A DNA stretch of 39,452 nt, from IMG/VR virus record IMGVR_UViG_3300035698_002849, positions 1 to 39,452 of that record. One strand, given 5' to 3'. Below, one piece after another: positions 24,513 to 31,578 of the stretch. The notes below the pieces were generated by a model, which did not search any database, had not been told where the DNA came from, and saw only the letters and a program-made list of their open reading frames with translations. Every line of letters starts with the position of its first letter. The stretch's first letter is position 1. A program made the position numbers and the translations under genes. The DNA is from a virus.

Positions 24513-25062
24513 TGCTCTTGATTATTTCGTGATAACATTTAAGAGTTGCCTTGACATCTCCTATAGCTGTGTGCTGATCATCAAAATCTTTTTTGAAGAA
24601 GAACTGATACATTTCAGTTAGCTTTGGCCATTTACTAACACCCATTATTGGCATTGCTTTTTTCATGGTGTCAAACCTCTTGTTTTTGTCGAGTATCTCA
24701 CACATAAGATCTTTGTTCATTCTGTATCTTAAACAGTTTGCCTTGATGATTGAAATGTCAAAATATATATTATGGGCAATTAATCTTTTTGATAGGTAGC
24801 AATCAAATAGGAAGCTTCTCAATACAAGTTCTTCATCGTGTCCATCTTTTTTAGCTTGCTCATTAGATATGCCATGAATCTTAGTTGCTTCTTCTGGTAT
24901 TTCGTACCCGTTTGGTTTTATCAAATAATGATTTTCCTTTGAGCCATCATCTCCTACATCTATCCAGGCGATGGATGCAATGTGAGGAAACTGTTCAAAA
25001 TCTGTTTCCCAATTAAGATCTTTTGCCGGTAACCCGGTAGTCTCTGTGTCGAATACGATCAT
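24502..25062 (-). CDS. DnaQ-like 3'-5' exonuclease
   Basis: The protein has 186 residues with all three exonuclease motifs: Exo I FDTETTG (D5, E7), Exo II AHNIYFD (H97, D102) and Exo III DDQHTAIGDV (H164, D169), the DEDDh arrangement. KIHGISNEQAKKDG (about 61-74) is also standard. It removes 3'-terminal nucleotides and may proofread or process recombination ends. No phage DNA polymerase is seen in the window, so it must act alone or with the host polymerase. It overlaps the ParB-like gene by 11 bases. Confidence 0.85.
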   Translation of the reverse strand: MIVFDTETTGLPAKDLNWETDFEQFPHIASIAWIDVGDDGSKENHYLIKPNGYEIPEEATKIHGISNEQAKKDGHDEELVLRSFLFDCYLSKRLIAHNIYFDISIIKANCLRYRMNKDLMCEILDKNKRFDTMKKAMPIMGVSKWPKLTEMYQFFFKKDFDDQHTAIGDVKATLKCYHEIIKSNEN

Positions 25063-25084
25063 AGTTTTTAAATTAAGGATTTAA

Positions 25085-25834
25085 TTATTTTACCTCTAAT
25101 GTAACTGACTCAGTCATTTCGTTTGACTTAAATGTTATTGTGTGATTTTCTGCTGTCTTAAATTCGTAATGGAATGGGAAGTAATAAACTGTCTTTAATT
25201 GTTGGCCGTCAAAGTATTTTGCAACATTTCCTGTAGTATTTATTGTTTTGTTTTGATCGCTATCGGTTGCTGTTACTGCTACTTGGGCCATCTTGTCCGG
25301 ATCTCCACTATCATTAAATACTATCAATCCAAGTTCGATGTAATTAGACTCATCAACTACTTGATCATTAGCAATATATTCTCTGTCTAGACCCTTTCCA
25401 TTAATTGGACTAAATATAACCAGCTTAGCTTGTGATACTGGTTCTTTTATTTCTTCTTCTTTTTTTGGCATAATTATTGTTTCTTGTATTATTGGCTGTG
25501 GTTGAGGAGTTGGTACTTCCACTATTCTCTCGATAACTATTATCTGAGGTGGCTGAATTTCTGGCTGTGCGGGTGCTTGCGGGGTGGTGCGGGTTACTTC
25601 CGGCTCTTTTACTACTTCTATAATTATTTCTCTTACAACCTCATTTTTAGCCTCTGGTATGTTTATATTGTTTTCAATGTTTATGGTGTCTGGCGCGATA
25701 TCAACCCTAATCGCTTCCTGTTTTTCAATAGCCAAGGGAGTATCGATCTGAGATGTCTTTTTTGGCATCATCATTGATCCGGTAATAATTCCTATTAGAG
25801 TAATAAATACCCCGATGACTATATACTTTTTCAT
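25085..25834 (-). CDS. Membrane-anchored protein with Pro/Gln-rich stalk and Ig-like domain
   Basis: The protein has 249 residues. It begins with Lys-Lys followed by a hydrophobic helix (MKKYIVIGVFITLIGIITGS, ~1-20), probably an uncleaved anchor. A long Ile/Glu/Pro/Gln stalk (~35-130, with PQAPAQPEIQPPQIIVIERI) leads to a beta domain (~140-249: SQAKLVIFSPINGKGLDREY, SNYIELGLIVFNDSGDPDKM, VYYFPFHYEFKTAENHTITF). The layout suggests an outward-facing protein anchored in the inner membrane. It is expressed in the chaperonin operon immediately after GroEL. Roles could include superinfection exclusion or envelope interaction. The family is not recognised. Confidence 0.6.
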   Translation of the reverse strand: MKKYIVIGVFITLIGIITGSMMMPKKTSQIDTPLAIEKQEAIRVDIAPDTINIENNINIPEAKNEVVREIIIEVVKEPEVTRTTPQAPAQPEIQPPQIIVIERIVEVPTPQPQPIIQETIIMPKKEEEIKEPVSQAKLVIFSPINGKGLDREYIANDQVVDESNYIELGLIVFNDSGDPDKMAQVAVTATDSDQNKTINTTGNVAKYFDGQQLKTVYYFPFHYEFKTAENHTITFKSNEMTESVTLEVK

Positions 25835-25837
25835 ATA

Positions 25838-27361
25838 TTATTCTTCCATTAAATGCTTAGGCGTTTCTACAATCATACCAGTTGTTGTCACCAATAGCGA
25901 TGCGATTGACACGGCGCTTTCAATCTGAGCCTTTAAAACATTTGCCGGGTCCATTACTCCAACTCTTTGCCATTGACCAATCTCTCCTGTTACAACATTA
26001 ATTGCTTGATCATCTTTAATTTCTTGATCATCATCCATTCCAACGTTTTTCAATAATTGGCTAAATGGTACTTTCAATGCTTTATTAAGGATTTCGCTAC
26101 TAGTCTCAATCCTTGATAATGCTACTCCGGCACCGGCAACTACTCCGCCCTTAAATGCTGAGTGTGTTGCATTGATTGCATCTTCGACTTTATATTTTAG
26201 TGCCTTTTCTTCGCTCTCTGTAGCAGCACCAACTTTAATAACTCCAACTCTATTTGTGAACCTTGCGATCCTCTTTTTAAGTTTGAGCACGACATTTTTA
26301 TCTGCTGATTGAGCAATAGCTTTTATTAAATCATCTACTACCAATTTAACATCTGCCTTTTTTCCTCTTGGCCCTACAATTACAGATTCCTTTTCTCGAC
26401 AGATAAATCTATCGGCTCTGCCTAGATCAGCGATGGTTGCATCTTCAAGCCTATCACCTTTGGTCTCACTGCATAATTTACCACCAGTCATAAGCGCCAT
26501 ATCTTCTAATGCTTGAGTCCTGTCTCCATCAATGTCCGGGGTACTAATAGCAATTCCAATAAACTTGCCTTGCATTTTGTTTACCACTAATGTCGATAGT
26601 GCTGTCTGTTCAACATTTTCAGCAACGATTATTAAACTGTTAATCTTCTTGGCTGCAAGCTTTTCCATTATTCCAATAACATCTTTTGCCTCTGTTAGCC
26701 GGTAGTCGGTGAATAAAATATAAGGTTTTTCAATCACAGCTTCCATCCTCTGGCCATCAGTTACCATGTATGGACTTATATATCCTCTCTCAATAGTTAT
26801 TCCCTCTTTTAATTCTGAGAATGTTTCCATTGTCCCTGATCGATCAACTGTTAATGCACCATCTACTCCTAAATCAAACCATGCATTTGCTATTAACTTT
26901 GCGACTTCTTCATCGTCAAAACTAACTAGCGCAACCTTTAATAATTCTTCTCTACTCTTAACTGGCTTTGCCTGAGAATTAATAAATGCCTCACATTCTT
27001 CTAATCCTTTTTTAAGTTCTTTTTCAATTTTACGTCCATCTTTTACTCCCTTAGATACCTCATTAATAATTGCTTGTAAAATAATAAGCGCTCCGGTAGT
27101 ACCATCTCCAACTCGATCGTTAGTTCTAATGGCAGTTTCTCTAACAACTTTTAACACTGCATTTTCAGCAGCATCTTCTAGCTCTAGATCGCGCGCTATT
27201 TGAACACCATCATCTAAGACGTGTCCATGAGTTAATTTACTGATAATAACCTTATTTCCTGCCGGGCCAAATGTTGGCTTGATAAGGTCAACTGTTTTAT
27301 CTACGGCCGATTTGATAACATCAAATGTGTTATTTTGTATAACTTTTACTTTTTCTGACAT
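25838..27361 (-). CDS. groEL: Phage-encoded GroEL chaperonin
   Basis: The protein has 507 residues, shorter than the ~545 of bacterial GroEL, and lacks the C-terminal Gly-Gly-Met tail (it ends KHLMEE). ATP-site motifs align along the chain: TFGPAGNKV (30-38), DDGVQIARD (D51), VGDGTTG (D86), KVEDAINATHSAFKGGVVAG (D394) and MDPANV (D471). The last Thr of the usual GDGTTT is Gly. The apical domain is recognisable (RGYISPYMVTDGQRMEAVIE, SLIIVAENVEQTALSTLVVN). The usual APGFGD loop reads TPDIDGDR. It folds proteins in a double-ring chamber capped by GroES, whose gene lies just upstream. Capsid or tail proteins are the likely clients. Confidence 0.92.
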   Translation of the reverse strand: MSEKVKVIQNNTFDVIKSAVDKTVDLIKPTFGPAGNKVIISKLTHGHVLDDGVQIARDLELEDAAENAVLKVVRETAIRTNDRVGDGTTGALIILQAIINEVSKGVKDGRKIEKELKKGLEECEAFINSQAKPVKSREELLKVALVSFDDEEVAKLIANAWFDLGVDGALTVDRSGTMETFSELKEGITIERGYISPYMVTDGQRMEAVIEKPYILFTDYRLTEAKDVIGIMEKLAAKKINSLIIVAENVEQTALSTLVVNKMQGKFIGIAISTPDIDGDRTQALEDMALMTGGKLCSETKGDRLEDATIADLGRADRFICREKESVIVGPRGKKADVKLVVDDLIKAIAQSADKNVVLKLKKRIARFTNRVGVIKVGAATESEEKALKYKVEDAINATHSAFKGGVVAGAGVALSRIETSSEILNKALKVPFSQLLKNVGMDDDQEIKDDQAINVVTGEIGQWQRVGVMDPANVLKAQIESAVSIASLLVTTTGMIVETPKHLMEE

Positions 27362-27362
27362 A

Positions 27363-27638
27363 TTAATTTAATTTAATTATTGTTTTTTCAGGGTGATACA
27401 ATTTCATATACACCCGTTTTGTTGATCCAAAGTCTTGAGCGAATTGTCGAACGTGATCCCTAAGATAGTTTGAATTATCTACTCTACCCTTATACCCCTT
27501 ATTCCATCTGAATGTCTTACCACATAATTTACACTTTTCTATTATTTTGGCGGGGCTTTCTCCTATTTTCGCCATGTCATGAGGTTGGCCGAACCTACAA
27601 CCGAACCTGGTGCCATAACGTATTGGTCTATCTATCAT
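27363..27638 (-). CDS. Zinc-motif protein between groES and groEL
   Basis: The protein has 91 residues. GCRFGQPHDMAKIGESPAKI (~13-32) and IEKCKLCGKTFRWNKGYKG supply Cys/His pairs (C14, H20, C36, C39) for a zinc site. The rest is basic and helical (NSNYLRDHVRQFAQDFGSTK). The GroES stop and this start overlap as ATGA, and its stop is two bases before the GroEL start. All three are therefore likely co-translated. Its place in the middle of a chaperonin operon is unusual. Whether it works with the chaperonin or is a passenger cannot be read. Confidence 0.6.
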   Translation of the reverse strand: MIDRPIRYGTRFGCRFGQPHDMAKIGESPAKIIEKCKLCGKTFRWNKGYKGRVDNSNYLRDHVRQFAQDFGSTKRVYMKLYHPEKTIIKLN

Positions 27639-27916
27639 TTTAAGAATGCAATTATATCTTCCTCTAGGATCAGTTTGTATTCGACTTTTTTGCCCTTTTC
27701 TTCTCTATCAATTTGTTCTCCCGAATAAGTTCCATAAACAACCTCGTCACCCTTTTCAATGTCGGGGACATCAGCGCCGACCTCTTGAACAATTCCAAAT
27801 GCTTTTTGTTCTGTTTCTTCTTGTGCCGGTAAAATAATTCCATGCTCGGTTTCGTGTGACTCTCTTGGGGTTGGTTTTACTAATACCCAAAGTCCTCGTG
27901 GTATAATTTTTTTCAT
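27635..27916 (-). CDS. groES: Phage-encoded GroES co-chaperonin
   Basis: The protein has 93 residues, normal GroES length. It starts IIPRGLWVLVKPTPRESHET, has the mobile-loop hydrophobic motif EHGIILPAQ (G26-I27-I28-L29, which contacts GroEL), then FGIVQEVGADVPDIEKGDEV, a roof/dome region, and ends EDIIAFLK. The beta-barrel pattern is clear. It would cap the GroEL chamber encoded downstream. It overlaps the zinc-motif gene by four bases. Confidence 0.9.
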   Translation of the reverse strand: MKKIIPRGLWVLVKPTPRESHETEHGIILPAQEETEQKAFGIVQEVGADVPDIEKGDEVVYGTYSGEQIDREEKGKKVEYKLILEEDIIAFLK

Positions 27917-27920
27917 AATT

Positions 27921-28166
27921 TTATTGTAGTTCAGAGATAGGAGTATCTCGTCCTGCTCTCTTGTTTTTTTTAATTATCTCTTTTCTTGCTATGGTAGCCT
28001 CATCCTCTGGCAATATGATAACCCCTTTTGGTTTAGGGCCAGCGTTTACCATTTTGGTTTCTATTATTTTTATTCTCTTTTCAATCCCTGCCCTAAAAAA
28101 TGCAAGGATTAAAAATACTAATATAGATGTTAAGAGTCCTAAAATGTAGCCAAGGATAAGGTCCAT
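27921..28166 (-). CDS. Small single-pass membrane protein
   Basis: This 81-residue protein has one N-terminal transmembrane helix (MDLILGYILGLLTSILVFLI, residues ~3-24). A basic helix follows (RAGIEKRIKIIETKM), then a cytoplasmic tail with PKPKGVIILPEDEATIARKE and KNKRAGRDTPISELQ. It precedes GroES by four bases. Such proteins in early phage operons are often lysis-related or host-takeover factors. I do not recognise the family. Confidence 0.5.
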   Translation of the reverse strand: MDLILGYILGLLTSILVFLILAFFRAGIEKRIKIIETKMVNAGPKPKGVIILPEDEATIARKEIIKKNKRAGRDTPISELQ

Positions 28167-28170
28167 AAAT

Positions 28171-28443
28171 TTATGCTTCTGGGTTTTCTAATTTTGGTGC
28201 TACTGGTTCCTCTTTTGGCGCTTCCTTTGGTGCTTCTTTTCCTCTCATACTAACGATGATTGGATCTGCTGCAACCAATCCATTTGGTAAAATTTTAGCT
28301 AGGGCAGATAGTCCTAATTCATATTTACCAAGTAATGGCCTTAACTCGCCATTAAAACCGTCAATTCTTTCCTCCAAATCCTTTTCCACTGGTGGTTGGA
28401 CTGGCGGTGTAGTTGCCGGTTGTTTTGGTGTTTGTTCTGACAT
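28171..28443 (-). CDS. Hypothetical protein with Pro/Ala/Lys tail
   Basis: The protein has 90 residues. A Pro/Thr-rich start (SEQTPKQPATTPPVQPPVEK) is followed by a compact helical core (ERIDGFNGELRPLLGKYELG then LSALAKILPNGLVAADPIIV). The C-terminal tail carries the tandem KEAPKEAPKEEPVAPK. No motif is recognised. It lies between the KGG-like and membrane-protein genes of the P4 operon. Confidence 0.45.
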   Translation of the reverse strand: MSEQTPKQPATTPPVQPPVEKDLEERIDGFNGELRPLLGKYELGLSALAKILPNGLVAADPIIVSMRGKEAPKEAPKEEPVAPKLENPEA

Positions 28444-28468
28444 AATTGTTTTTGATTATTTAATTATT

Positions 28469-28633
28469 TTATTCCTTAGTTTTATTCCATCTTTTTTCAG
28501 CTCCCTTTTTTCCAATAGCACTCATATATTTTGAACCTTTCTTTTTAAATGTAGCTTGACCTCCTCTACGACCAACCAGAGCATAAGCTTCTCGCTCTAC
28601 TTTTGACAATTTCTTTGTTTTTTTATCACTCAT
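28469..28633 (-). CDS. KGG-like small basic protein
   Basis: From the ATG at 28633 the protein has 54 residues: MSDKKTKKLSKVEREAYALV, GRRGGQATFKKKGSKYMSAI and GKKGAEKRWNKTKE. The pattern G-(R/K)-(R/K)-G-G-Q-A-T-x-K-K-x-G resembles KGG repeats of bacterial stress proteins, but with only about two units. Its highly basic character suggests nucleic-acid binding. A start at 28705 would add 24 residues of untypical composition, so I prefer the shorter form. It is the first gene behind promoter P4. Confidence 0.55.
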   Translation of the reverse strand: MSDKKTKKLSKVEREAYALVGRRGGQATFKKKGSKYMSAIGKKGAEKRWNKTKE

Positions 28634-28908
28634 AATTTTATTAATTTTCCGGAGGCTACTAAGATCTGCGGGATTTGGTTCTGACCGACAAGTACAGTTG
28701 GTCATATCAATGCAGTTCCTGCTTTGTGATACTTATGCTTTCCTCTTAAATGCATTTATCTTTTTTCTGCCGAAGCGTACTTATTTTTTTCATCTCGGAG
28801 GTTGGCATTTTTTCTTACTCACGATTCCTGCCACCCACGCGTTGTACTATACTCTTACAGTAGGGCTACCTACTGGATCTTAGCAACATTCGACAACCTA
28901 ATATATTT
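28634..28908 (-). promoter_or_regulatory. Long 5' leader of the P4 operon
   Basis: About 270 bases separate P4 from the first gene, long for this compact phage. A perfect hairpin (CAGTAGG/CCTACTG, 28858-28875) lies near the 5' end. Short open frames occur further down (MPTSEMKKISTLRQKKDKCI, then MHLRGKHKYHKAGTALI), but none is convincing. The leader could hold an RNA control element or a short unannotated peptide. No known riboswitch is recognised. Confidence 0.4.
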
Positions 28909-28937
28909 ATTATAGCAACCTGTCGCAACATTGTAAA
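28909..28937 (-). promoter_or_regulatory. Promoter P4 with palindromic operator (chaperonin operon)
   Basis: Minus strand: -35 TTTACA (28932-28937), 17-base spacer, -10 TATAAT (28909-28914), with an extended TGC before the -10. The spacer contains the palindrome read on the plus strand as GCAACCTGTCGC (28915-28926), shared with P1-P3. A protein bound here would block polymerase between -35 and -10. Confidence 0.75.
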
Positions 28938-28959
28938 CATATTAATTGTGGATATCTTT

Positions 28960-29439
28960 TTATACCCCGATTGGTTCAAGGCCATAATTTTCAGTAGGAG
29001 GTGCTTGTATTCCAGTCTCAGCCTCTATGTCCATAATATACTGGCCAAAACCTCCTTTACTTAGGCCGGTGGTACTTTTTACTATTCTTACCTTTTGGCC
29101 TAAGACTTCAACAATTGACTCTGTCAAAAACTTTCCTTTAAATAATGTATGTAATCGATCTAAATTTCGCTCTCCTGTTTCTAATGCGATCAGAGGGAGA
29201 TAAACACCCCAATAGTATCTATTCTGCTGTTCTGTACGTTTTGGTTTTTTATTACTTATTGTGATCAAAACCTGTTCATCACCTTTAAACTTATTCAGTT
29301 TATGTTGGTAATAGATCTGGCTTTGAAACACTAACAAATTATTCACGTTATCAACAGACTTTATAACTTTACCGGCAAAGCTCTGAGTAATGGTTACATG
29401 CTCGATAACGTCATCATCTTTTTTCCGTACTGATCGCAT
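28960..29439 (-). CDS. NinB-like recombination protein
   Basis: The protein has 159 residues. Its features match NinB/Orf-type phage proteins that bind single-stranded DNA and assist recombination. They are KKPKRTEQQNRYYWGVYLPL (~64-83), ERNLDRLHTLFKGKFLTESI, STTGLSKGGFGQYIMDIEAE (~122-141) and TGIQAPPTENY. The N-terminal ~60 residues form a beta-rich domain. It fits functionally with ERF, the PD-(D/E)XK nuclease, SSB and RusA in the same half of the genome. It ends just before P4. Confidence 0.7.
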   Translation of the reverse strand: MRSVRKKDDDVIEHVTITQSFAGKVIKSVDNVNNLLVFQSQIYYQHKLNKFKGDEQVLITISNKKPKRTEQQNRYYWGVYLPLIALETGERNLDRLHTLFKGKFLTESIVEVLGQKVRIVKSTTGLSKGGFGQYIMDIEAETGIQAPPTENYGLEPIGV

Positions 29440-29453
29440 ATTATTGAAAATTA

Positions 29454-29792
29454 TTATGAAGTTGCTCCTTGAGCAGCCGTTACACCCTCCTTTGGTGCTT
29501 CATCATTAGTTTCTGTTTCTGCTGGTACTTCCTCAGCAGGAGTTTCTTCGGCTGGGGTTTCTTCCTTAGCTTCTTCGTCTTGCTCTGCTGGGGCTTCTTC
29601 CTCAGCTGTTTCCTCTGATGCTACATCTAACGGTTCGCTGTCAGTAGCTTCGTCAACAACTTCCTCTGATGTTTCTGGATTAACAGACTCATCCTTAACT
29701 TCTTCTTTAACTACTGGTTTTGAACCGCATCTTACACAAACTTCTTCGCCTGGGTTCATTACGTGGCCATTGCCACAAATTACTTCTGTCAT
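29454..29792 (-). CDS. Zinc-knuckle protein with acidic low-complexity tail
   Basis: The protein has 112 residues. ICGNGHVMNPGEEVCVRCGS (residues 5-24) is a short zinc-ribbon start. The remaining ~85 residues are Glu/Ala/Pro repeats (EETPAEETPAEEVPAETET), almost certainly disordered and strongly acidic. An acidic tail can mimic DNA and bind host nucleic-acid enzymes, a known anti-host strategy, but this is only a guess here. It is the first gene after P3. Confidence 0.5.
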   Translation of the reverse strand: MTEVICGNGHVMNPGEEVCVRCGSKPVVKEEVKDESVNPETSEEVVDEATDSEPLDVASEETAEEEAPAEQDEEAKEETPAEETPAEEVPAETETNDEAPKEGVTAAQGATS

Positions 29793-29887
29793 TTTTTTTA
29801 GGTTATTTTTTTAAATCCAATTAACAAATTATTATTTTCTCATTTAGTTTTTTTTATTTATTAAATTATCAACTACTATGTAACTTA

Positions 29888-29916
29888 ATTATAGCAACCT
29901 GTCGGTAAGCTGTCAA
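29888..29916 (-). promoter_or_regulatory. Promoter P3 with palindromic operator
   Basis: Minus strand: perfect TTGACA (29911-29916), 17 bases, perfect TATAAT (29888-29893), with extended TGC before the -10. The -35 overlaps the RusA stop codon. The spacer holds GCAACCTGTCGG (29894-29905, plus-strand reading), one base from the palindrome seen in the other early promoters. It drives the acidic zinc-knuckle gene and the NinB-like gene. Confidence 0.8.
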
Positions 29917-30239
29917 ATCGTATATGGGGATATCTCAAATTCTACAAATTCTTTTCCTACCTCTACTAACTTCTTTACAACATGCCACTCGTATATAATT
30001 TTGTCATTAAAGCCATACTTGTTTGCGACTGCGTCTTGGAATGCCTTGATGCAGTTGTCTCCATCCGATGCTTCTGATATACCAAAGATGTATTCTACCG
30101 ACAACTTTCCGGCGGGTACGCTGATCCTTGGGAGCAGGAAGAACAAATCTTTTTTGTACTGTTTAAGATCTGCGGTAGCAAATCTTCTCCCGGTGTACGC
30201 TTTGTTAACACTCAATGGCTTTATTTGCAGGCACTCCAT
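29913..30239 (-). CDS. RusA-like Holliday junction resolvase
   Basis: The protein has 108 residues. It shows IKPLSVNKAYTGRRFATADL at the start, ASDGDNCIKAFQDAVANKYG (D59, D61, K65, D69) and FNDKIIYEWHVVKKL (D79), the acidic and lysine pattern of RusA endonucleases. It would cut four-way junctions that arise from recombination-dependent replication or before packaging. The start lies within the last 35 bases of the HNH-like gene, so the two are coupled. The conserved N-terminus requires this overlapping start. Confidence 0.85.
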   Translation of the reverse strand: MECLQIKPLSVNKAYTGRRFATADLKQYKKDLFFLLPRISVPAGKLSVEYIFGISEASDGDNCIKAFQDAVANKYGFNDKIIYEWHVVKKLVEVGKEFVEFEISPYTI

Positions 30240-30573
30240 ATTTATTGTTTAGGTATCTTTTAACCTGTCTATAATCAACGGCCTTGCTAATTCTGTCTAA
30301 TTCTTGATGAGTGGCTCGGTTTAGCGCGATCCATTGATTGATTTCCTTGTCAAGCTTGCCTCCTCGATGAACGAGCCAACAAATTGGTATTATCGCCCAT
30401 TTCTCTTGTAGTTGTTTGCCTTTGAATATAATGGAATGTTCCCACTCTATAAGTTTACCACTCATAGGATCTGGCGCGCAAATGTGATCTCTTAATAAAA
30501 CTGCCCTCATGCATCTTTTGTATTTTGGGTCAAGTGACATTTCTTCCCTAAGCTTAACTGGTATTTTATTCAT
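30205..30573 (-). CDS. HNH-like putative nuclease
   Basis: The protein has 122 residues. KLIEWEHSIIFKGKQLQEKW (E45-H46) and IIPICWLVHRGGKLDKEINQ (H69) with LNRATHQ (N85) give an H...N...H-like arrangement seen in small phage HNH recombination nucleases. CAPDPMSGK before the first His is also typical. It sits in a recombination cluster with RusA. Without structure modelling the catalytic set is uncertain. Confidence 0.6.
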   Translation of the reverse strand: MNKIPVKLREEMSLDPKYKRCMRAVLLRDHICAPDPMSGKLIEWEHSIIFKGKQLQEKWAIIPICWLVHRGGKLDKEINQWIALNRATHQELDRISKAVDYRQVKRYLNNKYGVPANKAIEC

Positions 30574-31012
30574 AGACTTCGATTTTTACTGTTATCAATC
30601 CAGGGCCAAGTGGAGATAATTGTTCAAATGCGTGGCTTGAAAGATCTAAAATTCTCTCTTTACATGGACCCATCAGTATTTGTTCTAGCTCTGTCCAGTC
30701 CTCACATTTTTTTGGTCCATAATCATTAACCCTGCATATTACATTACCTTTTTTATAACTAACTTTTAGCATTGTGCCTTTGGGGTATTTTCTGCTAGCA
30801 CAAGTATCGTTGATTTGGCTATAACATGGTCCATAAAAACCTCTGCATTGTTGATCTTCATGATCCAATGAATAATCATACCAACTAGCTATCCCATAAT
30901 CAAATACTGGTCTTAGCCGGTATTCTAATTTATTAACGTCTATATCCGGTACTCTTATACATAAAATTGCTACTGCTGATAAAATTGCACATGTTATTAA
31001 TGTCCTCCACAT
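30566..31012 (-). CDS. RlpA-like double-psi beta-barrel protein
   Basis: The protein has 148 residues. An N-terminal hydrophobic segment (residues ~2-20) could be a signal or anchor. Residues ~38-146 match RlpA: YGIASWYDYSLDHEDQQCRG, DTCASRKYPKGTMLKVSYKK, CRVNDYGPK (D97) and ERILDLSSHAFEQLSPLG (D123). RlpA enzymes cleave peptidoglycan lacking stem peptides. Some relatives only bind. Six cysteines in the exported part suggest disulfides, which fits extracytoplasmic function. Finding it inside the replication/recombination operon is unusual. It could alter the cell wall early in infection or aid lysis. Confidence 0.7.
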   Translation of the reverse strand: MWRTLITCAILSAVAILCIRVPDIDVNKLEYRLRPVFDYGIASWYDYSLDHEDQQCRGFYGPCYSQINDTCASRKYPKGTMLKVSYKKGNVICRVNDYGPKKCEDWTELEQILMGPCKERILDLSSHAFEQLSPLGPGLITVKIEVYE

Positions 31013-31024
31013 AATTTTATTTTA

Positions 31025-31114
31025 TTAATCTTCTTCTTCGTCCTCGATTGGTTGCTCAAAATTTTCCGGCCGATACCACTTCTCTATTTCTTGATCGTAA
31101 TTAATGTTTTCCAT
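31025..31114 (-). CDS. Tiny acidic protein (29 aa)
   Basis: From the ATG at 31114, eleven bases after the preceding stop, the frame encodes MENINYDQEIEKWYRPENFE followed by QPIEDEEED. A longer start at 31213 would overlap the previous gene extensively. It is strongly acidic at the C-terminus. Coding status is uncertain because of length, but the spacing fits the tight gene packing. Confidence 0.35.
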   Translation of the reverse strand: MENINYDQEIEKWYRPENFEQPIEDEEED

Positions 31115-31124
31115 TTGCCAATGT

Positions 31125-31571
31125 TTATTGATTAAATAATGTATCTTCTTGTGCTTTTTCTCCGGCAAATTCTTCCCTTTGTTTATAAGACTCTTGGTCA
31201 AAATCGAATACAAACATTAAATTACGTTTACCTGTGTGTGTTTTCCAAGCCTCATGATAATCCGGGAGAACTTCACTTGCCATTACTGCTACTGGATGCA
31301 TTACTCCCAACTTACCATTTATAAAATCTATTCCTATCTGTGTTGGCACCCATCCATTTTTTAAGTGAAGTGCTAAATCAAAATAAGTAAGATGACAGAA
31401 ATTAGTATATTGGCTGTTACTTATTCCAAGGCTTCCAAGTGATACTGGCTTTCCATATGCCTGGTATCTATCAACTAGCTTTCTTAATGCCTTAACTTTT
31501 CCGGCATTTAATTGTTGAATGTAGGCCGTTATTACATGGCCACAACATTCGCATTTGTTTGAATACTTCAT
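31125..31571 (-). CDS. Zinc-knuckle phage protein of unknown function
   Basis: The protein has 148 residues. CECCGHVITAYIQQLNAGKV (~7-26) gives a Cys pair, then KALRKLVDRYQAYGKPVSLG, GISNSQYTNFCHLTYFDLAL (a winged-helix-like stretch), GWVPTQIGIDFINGKLGVMH and DYHEAWKTHTGK. I recall similar proteins in replication modules of phages, but no assigned function. It probably binds DNA and follows the replisome organiser by seven bases. Confidence 0.55.
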   Translation of the reverse strand: MKYSNKCECCGHVITAYIQQLNAGKVKALRKLVDRYQAYGKPVSLGSLGISNSQYTNFCHLTYFDLALHLKNGWVPTQIGIDFINGKLGVMHPVAVMASEVLPDYHEAWKTHTGKRNLMFVFDFDQESYKQREEFAGEKAQEDTLFNQ

Positions 31572-31578
31572 GTTTTTT

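Noticed and set aside
28634-28705. 24-residue extension of the KGG-like protein
   Set aside because: The added residues are unlike the rest. The ATG at 28633 has the usual AT-rich leader.
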